Shown piece by piece: positions 1 to 4,788 of a DNA stretch of 6,364 bases. The notes beneath the pieces were generated by a model that did not search any database, had not been told where the DNA came from, and saw nothing but the letters and a program-made list of their open reading frames with translations. This DNA comes from Candidatus Margulisiibacteriota bacterium (lineage in GTDB: Bacteria > Margulisbacteria > Marinamargulisbacteria > DT-59): NCBI GenBank assembly GCA_013215865.1, contig JABSQL010000407.1:1-6364 (forward strand), written 5' to 3'. The position numbers were made by a program, and so were the translations under genes. How positions within the stretch are numbered: the stretch's first letter is position 1; every line of letters starts with the position of its first letter.

Positions 1-1
1 A

Positions 2-157
2 AGGGGGGGGGGTTACTATGACAAACTTCTTGGTCATGCCAAAGGGTTAAAAGTGGGCATCGCCTATCAAGACCAGATTGTCACGTCTCTTCCAACGGAT
101 GATTGGGATGTTCAGATGGATGTCGTCATTACAAACAAGGACATTAGATTTTATTAA
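2..157 (+). CDS. 5-formyltetrahydrofolate cyclo-ligase family protein, C-terminal part (5' end outside window)
   Basis: The frame opens at the left edge and ends at TAA 155-157, giving 51 visible residues. They begin Arg-Gly-Gly-Gly-Tyr-Tyr-Asp-Lys, which is the glycine-rich nucleotide-binding motif (G-x-GGGYYD-R/K) near the C-terminus of 5-formyltetrahydrofolate cyclo-ligase (MTHFS, YgfA). The next segments, KVGIAYQDQ and then a Leu-Pro-Thr-Asp-Asp-Trp-Asp-Val run ending in DVVIT, match the family's final strands (G-x-A-(F/Y)-x-x-Q, then P-x-x-x-x-D-V-x-x-D-x-V-V-T). The enzyme uses ATP to convert 5-formyl-THF to 5,10-methenyl-THF, in the cytoplasm. The last 14 bases overlap the 3' end of the convergent minus-strand gene. 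A run of ten G (3-12) encodes the glycines, so a base-count error there would shift the frame; as given, the frame fits the family. Only the last quarter or so of the protein is visible, and the identification rests on that motif order. Confidence 0.85.
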   Translation, partial: RGGGYYDKLLGHAKGLKVGIAYQDQIVTSLPTDDWDVQMDVVITNKDIRFY

Positions 158-1130
158 CACCTTTAAAAAAGGTATTTACCCCATCAGAAACAGCATCCAA
201 GAAGGATTTCTTCTTTTTCTTCTTTTTTTTCTGTTTCTTAGATGTCGCTGTTGGACTCTCTTTCTTTTCAGATTCTGATGTGGGCTGTTGGTTCTTTTCA
301 ATGAGTAAATGAATTAACATTTTTTTCAACACAGGAATAGAAGAAGGAAATCCTTTTTGATTTACCAGATAAAACCAGTTCGCCGATAATTCTGATAAGA
401 ATTCAGATGAAGGCATGGCACTAAAATCAGTCATTAAAATATCTTCCCAACTTTTTTGAATGACGCTTTTCACTGAACTAAGAGGTACTTTGGGCTTTAT
501 ATCGTACCGGCTATAAGATAAATAATGAATCAAAAAGGATTTCGCCTTTTCTTCTTTAATGGCCTTTTGAATATATTTGGGCAACAATTCTTTTGAAGGA
601 ACACTCGTTTCTTCTGCCGTTTGATGTTTGTAATACCCTTCACTGATACTGGGTGCCACCGTATCCAAACCTGAATCTGCTTGTGGCGGCACATTTTCAG
701 CGGCTGGAGACTGCTGGGGAGCACCATTCTCTTGACTTGGGGCAGCGCCTCCTTGAGGGGGAGCAGGTGCGTCAGCAGGCGCACCCTTTTGATCAGCCGG
801 TCCCTCTTTTTGGTCAGGAATAATATCTTGGGGTTTGGGTTTTCCATCTAAAAGAGCCATCATTTGCACCGAAAAGTTTTCAGTGAGTTTACCACCTTGC
901 TGCTTCACCAAACGAAGCCATAAAGAAGAAAGTTCTGTTAAAAACGGGTCATTTATAGAACCCATAAACGATTGAAGAACTTGTTCCCAGCCCTTTTTAA
1001 CCCCATCCATTTCCAAACTAGACGGAATAGACAGATTATATCCGTCCAGGACTAACTGTAAATACGCTCTTAAAAATCCTTTTGTATCTTGACTGTCTAC
1101 AAATTGATTTAAACCTGATAAATCAGCCAT
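144..1130 (-). CDS. Unrecognised 328-residue protein with duplicated helical domain, PAQG-rich linker and lysine-rich tail
   Basis: I do not recognise a family. Numbering is from ATG 1130, which overlaps the djlA stop as TGATG; a TTG at 1133 would add one residue. Residues 17-79 and 197-260 are two copies of one domain. Both show K-x-F-L-x-x-Y-L, then W-E at exactly the same distance (Trp48, Trp228), then F-L-x-E-L-S-x-x-W-x-x-L-V-x-Q-x-G. My hand alignment gives about 21 identities over 64 positions. The copies are joined by a disordered-looking Pro/Ala/Gln/Gly-rich linker (about 98-178). After the second copy comes a Ser/Thr/Glu/Lys stretch, a lysine block (298-308, eight Lys in a row) and a 20-residue amphipathic tail of the form SFLDAV...FFKGVNKI. 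There is no signal peptide or long membrane segment, so a cytoplasmic protein is likely. The basic block plus amphipathic helix could bind a membrane, nucleic acid or a granule surface (inference). Coupling to djlA suggests a shared task. The 3' end overlaps the convergent cyclo-ligase gene. Confidence 0.8.
   Translation of the reverse strand: MADLSGLNQFVDSQDTKGFLRAYLQLVLDGYNLSIPSSLEMDGVKKGWEQVLQSFMGSINDPFLTELSSLWLRLVKQQGGKLTENFSVQMMALLDGKPKPQDIIPDQKEGPADQKGAPADAPAPPQGGAAPSQENGAPQQSPAAENVPPQADSGLDTVAPSISEGYYKHQTAEETSVPSKELLPKYIQKAIKEEKAKSFLIHYLSYSRYDIKPKVPLSSVKSVIQKSWEDILMTDFSAMPSSEFLSELSANWFYLVNQKGFPSSIPVLKKMLIHLLIEKNQQPTSESEKKESPTATSKKQKKKKKKKKSFLDAVSDGVNTFFKGVNKI
207..239 (-). repeat. Homopurine/homopyrimidine tract encoding the lysine block
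   Basis: The plus strand is almost pure T with scattered C here, including runs of five and eight T. Read on the minus strand it is AAA/AAG codons giving Lys-Lys-Gln and then eight Lys. Such runs are prone to slippage. A one-base change would alter only the last 20 or so residues of the protein, because the tract lies just before the C-terminal tail. There is no evidence that such variation occurs. Confidence 0.5.
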
Positions 1131-1945
1131 CAACTTGCCAAGGCCTTATATGATGCATTGATCTCCCGCATTTTTTCCTCTGCTACTTTTCTAAATTCTT
1201 CTCCCAAATGATGAACCTTATCTGGATGGTTCTTTTTAATGGCTTCTTTGTAGGCCTTTTTAATGTCGTCTTTGGATGCACCTGGCTTAACGCCTAAAAT
1301 AGTATAGTGATGATCTTTTTTTGATTGATTTGATTGAACAGAAAGATCATATCTCGCACGAATACTCTGATGATCCATCGGATTTATTTTGAGTAATCCG
1401 ACCATTCGTTGAATGAGTTTATTCTCTTCAGCATGAAATTCATGGTCTGCCATGGCGATACGATATACCAAATCAATGAGTAATAATCGGGATTCGTAAT
1501 TAAATTGAGATAGTTCAATACATAATTCTTCTAAGGGATGCGGATGCGCAACAGATTTCTCAAATATATCCGTAACAAACGTCATTTCAGTTTCACCATA
1601 CCGCAGCACCTGGGCAAAAAAAGCAAATAAAAGCTGCTTTTCTGACTCTTCTATTTTTCCATCTGCTTTCATTACATGGACAACCGTCCGTACAGTAAGC
1701 TCCATAAATCGGTTATGCTCTGGAGATTGGTGTTTTAAATAGTCGTTGATAGAGGTGTTTTTTTTAACAGATCGGGCCAATGTCATTAACAGCCACCCAA
1801 TAAGAATCATGGGCAAGAAATTGACAAATATGACCAAGACAATACCAAAAATGCCCAATAATAATTTGAACCCGCCAAAGAACAGAAGTATTAAGAGACC
1901 TATCCAAAGAAAATTAGGTCCATTATTATAAGATTGGTACCTCAT
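1130..1945 (-). CDS. djlA: DjlA-like membrane-anchored J-domain co-chaperone (TerB-like plus DnaJ domain)
   Basis: The 271-residue product has the DjlA domain order. Residues 12-57 are strongly hydrophobic, probably two closely spaced membrane segments (about 12-32 and 34-57), whereas E. coli DjlA has one. Residues about 80-190 form a TerB-like helical domain with the two acidic motifs of that fold, KADGKIEESE (93-102) and ADHEFHAEE (166-174). Residues about 212-271 form a C-terminal J domain, with YTILGVKPGAS, a KKAYKEAIKK helix and the invariant His-Pro-Asp at 240-242, which stimulates DnaK ATPase. The protein should sit in the inner membrane with its domains in the cytoplasm, recruiting DnaK to membrane-proximal clients. 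Start ATG 1943-1945 begins MRYQSYNNG. No Shine-Dalgarno lies upstream, but an extended -10 does, so translation may be nearly leaderless. The stop TGA overlaps the next ATG. DjlA is the best fit; the symbol denotes family similarity rather than proven orthology. Confidence 0.88.
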   Translation of the reverse strand: MRYQSYNNGPNFLWIGLLILLFFGGFKLLLGIFGIVLVIFVNFLPMILIGWLLMTLARSVKKNTSINDYLKHQSPEHNRFMELTVRTVVHVMKADGKIEESEKQLLFAFFAQVLRYGETEMTFVTDIFEKSVAHPHPLEELCIELSQFNYESRLLLIDLVYRIAMADHEFHAEENKLIQRMVGLLKINPMDHQSIRARYDLSVQSNQSKKDHHYTILGVKPGASKDDIKKAYKEAIKKNHPDKVHHLGEEFRKVAEEKMREINASYKALAS

Positions 1946-1955
1946 ATGGGTGGTG

Positions 1956-1964
1956 AGTATACCA
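1956..1964 (-). promoter_or_regulatory. Possible extended -10 promoter for djlA
   Basis: Read on the minus strand this is TGGTATACT, an extended -10 (TGn followed by five of six matches to TATAAT). The -35 is poor; the nearest TTGA is at 14-base spacing. Initiation about 7 bases downstream would put the 5' end within a few bases of the djlA ATG. It lies in the 32-base gap after the small interrupted gene, so djlA could be expressed independently of it. Confidence 0.35.
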
Positions 1965-1977
1965 TATTAGACTCAAT

Positions 1978-2256
1978 TCAAGTATGGGCCAAAAGACGAT
2001 CGAGAACTTCTTTTTGGTGCTTAAAATTTTGCCATAGCGGCGATAATGCAGGGGGAACGGGTTTGATGACATAAGTGTCTTCAACAAATGATATCCATTT
2101 TTCGTATTGAGGACACAATTGTGTGTTATAAACACTGAGCAATTCTTCTTTATTGGTATTTAAGTATTCTACTTTTAGAAAAAGCATGAGCATTTTAATA
2201 GATAGAGCCAAGAGCATTGTTGATTCATAACCTGACCCTAATCCAAAAGATATCAC
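1978..2256 (-). CDS. 3' fragment of the interrupted gene, as a stand-alone 92-codon frame
   Basis: If the TAA at 2281-2283 is real, the downstream part could be read only from the GTG at 2254-2256, giving 92 residues starting just before ISFGLGSGYES. No clear Shine-Dalgarno precedes this GTG (AAAGAATGG is the nearest purine stretch), so independent translation is doubtful. I list it because a gene caller would probably report it; I prefer the interrupted-gene reading. The sequence has a hydrophobic Leu/Met-rich segment followed by an aromatic-rich, mixed-charge tail ending in Leu-Leu-Ala-His-Thr. It matches no family I know. Confidence 0.3.
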   Translation of the reverse strand: MISFGLGSGYESTMLLALSIKMLMLFLKVEYLNTNKEELLSVYNTQLCPQYEKWISFVEDTYVIKPVPPALSPLWQNFKHQKEVLDRLLAHT

Positions 2257-2397
2257 ATGGCTATACCATTCTTTAGATAATTACTCTGGCATATTCTTAA
2301 ACGGATTTTGAAGATATTTTTTCTCGACATGTATATTCTTGAAATCAATTTGAACATCATTCAGAGGTAAAATCCCCTGTGTATTTATATTATTCAT
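1978..2397 (-). pseudogene. Small unrecognised gene interrupted by an in-frame TAA (139 codons if read through)
   Basis: An ATG at 2395-2397, with a strong Shine-Dalgarno (AAAGGGGGG, 4-base spacing), opens a frame of 38 codons that ends at TAA 2281-2283. Directly after that stop the same frame stays open for another 100 codons to TGA 1978-1980. Across the stop it reads NPFKNMPE-stop-LSKEWYSHVISFG, and no ribosome-binding site or ATG restarts the second part. One base change (for example GAA, CAA, AAA or TAT) would restore one uninterrupted protein of 139 residues. The restored protein would have a polar N-terminus, a hydrophobic, probably helical middle (about 52-70, rich in Leu and Met) and a basic, helical C-terminus. 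I do not recognise the family. The alternatives are a decayed gene, a sequencing error, a real 38-residue gene followed by non-coding DNA, or stop readthrough. It lies upstream of djlA in the same direction with a 32-base gap, so it may be part of that transcript. Confidence 0.6.
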
Positions 2398-2401
2398 GTT
2401 A

Positions 2402-2410
2402 CCCCCCTTT
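2402..2410 (-). promoter_or_regulatory. Strong ribosome-binding site setting the start of the interrupted gene
   Basis: On the minus strand, AAAGGGGGG lies 4 bases before ATG 2397. It favours this ATG over the in-frame ATG at 2418 and over longer upstream extensions. It is the clearest Shine-Dalgarno in the window. Confidence 0.6.
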
Positions 2411-2419
2411 ACTTCCATG

Positions 2420-2425
2420 TTTATA
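2420..2425 (-). promoter_or_regulatory. Possible -10 box for the interrupted gene
   Basis: TATAAA on the minus strand lies 22 bases before ATG 2397. Initiation would be near 2413, leaving a leader of about 16 bases that contains the strong ribosome-binding site. I see no convincing -35 at normal spacing. It sits back to back with the queF promoter. Confidence 0.35.
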
Positions 2426-2431
2426 CCCGAT

Positions 2432-2460
2432 TTGATCCATTCATAAACATTCTGTAAAAT
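2432..2460 (+). promoter_or_regulatory. Sigma-70-type promoter for queF, predicting a leaderless transcript
   Basis: TTGATC (2432-2437) and TAAAAT (2455-2460) are separated by exactly 17 bases and match the -35 and -10 consensus at four and five of six positions. The expected start site, 7 bases past the -10, is the A of the queF ATG at 2467. No Shine-Dalgarno precedes that ATG, so a leaderless message fits both observations. I see no preQ1 riboswitch; the 69-base gap is too small for one plus a promoter. Confidence 0.5.
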
Positions 2461-2466
2461 GGCCCC

Positions 2467-2871
2467 ATGCCAAAAGCAGAAGGATTTCAAATTCCATTCG
2501 AATCACATGATGCTATCAAGCCCCAATTACTTGAGACTCTTCCCTATCAAGGTGAAACCCAGCGTATCACTTATGAGACCCGTGAATTTACGGCCATGTG
2601 CCCCTTTTCTGGGCTACCCGATATTGGACAGATTACCTTGGAATACACCCCTCATGATCACCTCGTTGAACTCAAATCATTAAAATATTATTTACTATCT
2701 TACCGTCAAGTGGGTATATACCAAGAAGATGCAACCAACCGCATTTTCAAGGATTTATTTTCATTGCTGAAACCCCAACATATGAAGTTGACGACGGTTT
2801 ACAATACTCGTGGGGGTATTGATACCACTGCGGTTATTGAGAAATCTGGGCCAAAAAGTTCTTTAAAATAG
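2467..2871 (+). CDS. queF: NADPH-dependent 7-cyano-7-deazaguanine (preQ0) reductase QueF, one-domain type
   Basis: QueF reduces the nitrile of preQ0 to the amine of preQ1, using two NADPH, in queuosine tRNA modification (cytoplasmic). The 134-residue product has the one-domain (B. subtilis-type) length. Visible motifs are the catalytic cysteine and aspartate in C-P-F-S-G-L-P-D (Cys45, Asp52), the QueF signature LVELKSLKYYLLSYR (66-80) with substrate-contacting Glu68, Glu87 in Y-Q-E-D, and the C-terminal T-R-G-G-I-D. The Cys45-Asp52-Glu87 spacing equals that of Cys55-Asp62-Glu97 in B. subtilis QueF. The residue before Glu87 is Gln86 where B. subtilis has His96. The frame is closed by TAA 2455-2457, so ATG 2467 is the only reasonable ATG start. 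The last 38 bases overlap the 3' end of the convergent trpG. No other queuosine gene is in the window. Confidence 0.93.
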   Translation: MPKAEGFQIPFESHDAIKPQLLETLPYQGETQRITYETREFTAMCPFSGLPDIGQITLEYTPHDHLVELKSLKYYLLSYRQVGIYQEDATNRIFKDLFSLLKPQHMKLTTVYNTRGGIDTTAVIEKSGPKSSLK

Positions 2872-3406
2872 CCTTCCCTTGAAGAGTTAGAATAGATTCT
2901 GGATGAAACTGAATTCCCTCGACAGGATAAGTTTTATGACGCACTCCCATGATAATATCGTCCGTCGTCCATGCAGACTTTTCCAAACAATCTGGTAAAG
3001 AAGCGGGGTCTACCACCAAAGAGTGATACCGGGTTGCTATAAATGGCGATGGGATGTCTTTGAATACGGTTTTCCCGTCATGACATATTTCAGAGGCTTT
3101 TCCATGCATTAAATAAGGCGCATGAACAATGTCACCACCAAACACTTCTGCAATGGCCTGATGTCCCAAACATATCCCTAGTATGGGAATGGACTGATAA
3201 TGGGCTTGAATAATATCCTTGGTATTTCCTGCATTTTGAGGCCTTCCAGGGCCTGGTGATATCACAATTCCTTTGGGTGCCATTTTTTCAACCTCATCTG
3301 GGGTAATATCATTGTTTCTGTACACTTCAATGACTGCACCCAGCTCTCCCAGGTACTGGACCAGGTTATAGGTAAACGAATCAAAATTATCGATCATTAA
3401 AAGCAT
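2834..3406 (-). CDS. trpG: Anthranilate synthase component II, glutamine amidotransferase TrpG (may also serve as PabA)
   Basis: This 190-residue class I glutamine amidotransferase hydrolyses glutamine and passes ammonia to TrpE for anthranilate synthesis. It has the family N-terminus MLLMIDNFDSFTYNLVQYL, the oxyanion-loop motif PGPGRP (51-56), the nucleophile Cys79 in GICLGHQAI, and the His168-Pro-Glu170 dyad near the C-terminus (IQFHPES), so the triad is complete. Length is normal for a free-standing TrpG. The start ATG 3404-3406 lies 10 bases inside the end of trpE, which implies coupling. An ATG at 3397 would cut the conserved N-terminus by three residues and is less likely. In many bacteria one such subunit serves both TrpE and PabB; the trpE neighbour makes TrpG the primary role here. 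No trpD or trpC follows, and the gene runs into convergent queF. Confidence 0.95.
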   Translation of the reverse strand: MLLMIDNFDSFTYNLVQYLGELGAVIEVYRNNDITPDEVEKMAPKGIVISPGPGRPQNAGNTKDIIQAHYQSIPILGICLGHQAIAEVFGGDIVHAPYLMHGKASEICHDGKTVFKDIPSPFIATRYHSLVVDPASLPDCLEKSAWTTDDIIMGVRHKTYPVEGIQFHPESILTLQGKAILKNFLAQISQ

Positions 3407-4788
3407 GCGCTAATAATCCCTTTGGCTTTATTTCGGGTTTCTGTATACTCCAACTCTGGATCTGAGTCCGCCACAATACCCGCACCTGCCTGAATATCAT
3501 AGACCCCATTTTGCATAAACAATGTCCGAATCATGATACACATATCCATGTTTCCTTTGTAGTCAAAATACCCCAGAGCTCCTGAATAAGGGCCCCGTCG
3601 GGTGGGTTCAATTTCTTCAATCAATTCAATGGCCCTGACTTTAGGCGCACCACTCACCGTCCCTGCTGGAAAGGTGGCTTTCAATAGATCCATTGCAGAT
3701 TTATCCGGTGAAAGGGTGCCCGACACATGAGACACCATATGCATGATATGAGAATATTTCTCCACTTCCATCAGGTGAGATGTTTGAATAGACTGGTAAT
3801 CACAGACCCGCCCCAAATCGTTCCGGCCCAAATCCACAAGCATAATATGTTCCGCTTTTTCTTTGTCATCAGATTTTAACTCTTCTACCACTTCATGTTC
3901 ATTTTCTTTTTGTCTGGGCCTGGAGCCCGCAAGAGGCCTCACCTTTGCTTTCCCATTTTCAAGACATGTCAGAATCTCTGGTGATGACCCAATGATATAG
4001 TAATCCTCAAATCTAAAATAATACATATATGGTGAAGGATTGATTGCACGTAAAGATCGGTATACATCAAAGGGTTTTTTGGCTGATTCTATTGAAAATC
4101 GTTGTGATAAAACCAGTTGAAAAACATCTCCTTCATATATGTGCTTCTTTACTTTTTCGACATCAGACTTAAACGATGCCTTTTCATAGGTAGACGTCAC
4201 CGTCTCAAACACATCATCTGGTACCTGGCCTATATCGGTAGACTGAGACGTTAATGGTTCATTGAGACGATTCTCAATATCTCTCAGCGCCTTTCGACCT
4301 GATTCAATGTCCCCCTTCGGAACTAAAGTGAGAAGTATTATTTTCCGTTTAGCATGATCAAAAATGACCATGGATTTTGGAAAGAGGAAATGGGCATCCG
4401 GGTATTTTGAAACCTCTTTTTGAACTCTCTGAATCGATTCTATATGAAATATAGTATCCCAACCAAAGTAACCCACTGCACCCCCCACAAAAGATGGCAA
4501 ATCATCATTTATATCGAGAGAAAAAGAAGATAGCTGCTTTTCCAAAACATCAAATGGATTTCCTGAGCAAGGCACATCTTTCCCAAACATCGTCATCTGT
4601 AGGTGTTGATGTTGGTATTTAAATATACAAAAAGGGTCCATTCCAATAATAGAAAACCGCGCCACTTGCTCGCCCCCTGTCACACTTTCTAAAAGAAAGC
4701 TATTGGACGCGTTCAGTTTCAAATACGCGGTAACGGGGGTTTCGATATCACCTGATATTTCCTTGTACACATGTTCAAGTTCAATCAT
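3397..4788 (-). CDS. trpE: Anthranilate synthase component I TrpE
   Basis: TrpE converts chorismate plus ammonia (from TrpG) to anthranilate and pyruvate, the committed step to tryptophan. The 463-residue product has the family landmarks: ETPVTAYLKL and LLES (32-35), EGDVFQLVLSQRF (219-231), NPSPYMYY (250-257), GSSPE (267-271), RPLAGSRPR (284-292), AEHIMLVDLGRND (312-324), PAGTVSGAPK (374-383) and QAGAGIVADSDPE (433-445). Alanine in PLAGSR, where PabB proteins carry lysine, supports anthranilate synthase over aminodeoxychorismate synthase. LLES and NPSPYMYY are the elements that form the tryptophan site in known TrpE, so feedback inhibition is probably kept (inference). The N-terminus is somewhat shorter than in many TrpE, but an upstream TAA at 4810-4812 in this frame excludes extension. 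The ATG lies 8 bases inside the preceding GGDEF/HD-GYP gene, with no clear Shine-Dalgarno. I see no leader peptide or attenuator. Confidence 0.95.
   Translation of the reverse strand: MIELEHVYKEISGDIETPVTAYLKLNASNSFLLESVTGGEQVARFSIIGMDPFCIFKYQHQHLQMTMFGKDVPCSGNPFDVLEKQLSSFSLDINDDLPSFVGGAVGYFGWDTIFHIESIQRVQKEVSKYPDAHFLFPKSMVIFDHAKRKIILLTLVPKGDIESGRKALRDIENRLNEPLTSQSTDIGQVPDDVFETVTSTYEKASFKSDVEKVKKHIYEGDVFQLVLSQRFSIESAKKPFDVYRSLRAINPSPYMYYFRFEDYYIIGSSPEILTCLENGKAKVRPLAGSRPRQKENEHEVVEELKSDDKEKAEHIMLVDLGRNDLGRVCDYQSIQTSHLMEVEKYSHIMHMVSHVSGTLSPDKSAMDLLKATFPAGTVSGAPKVRAIELIEEIEPTRRGPYSGALGYFDYKGNMDMCIMIRTLFMQNGVYDIQAGAGIVADSDPELEYTETRNKAKGIISACF

Noticed and set aside
159..173. Perfect 6-base inverted repeat ACCTTT-AAA-AAAGGT near the convergent gene ends
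   Set aside because: The stem is A/T-rich and short, no T-tract follows on either strand, and it lies inside the coding end of the minus-strand gene. It is too weak to call a terminator.
1131..1133. TTG as the start of the 328-residue protein
   Set aside because: It would add only one residue, while the next codon is an ATG forming a standard TGATG coupling junction with djlA.
1926..2135. 69-codon minus-strand frame overlapping the djlA start
   Set aside because: It is in a different frame from the interrupted gene, overlaps it for most of its length, and has no start signal or recognisable motif.
2281..2283. Recoded stop (selenocysteine or pyrrolysine) in the interrupted gene
   Set aside because: Those systems use UGA and UAG. 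This codon is UAA, and UAA ends several other genes here.
2459..2683. ATG 8 bases before the queF ATG, opening a 74-codon frame
   Set aside because: It is out of frame with queF, and its product shows no family signature; QueF motifs define the real frame.
3397..4788. PabB (aminodeoxychorismate synthase) instead of TrpE
   Set aside because: The motif is PLAGSR, with alanine where PabB has lysine, and the LLES and NPSPYMYY elements are TrpE-like.
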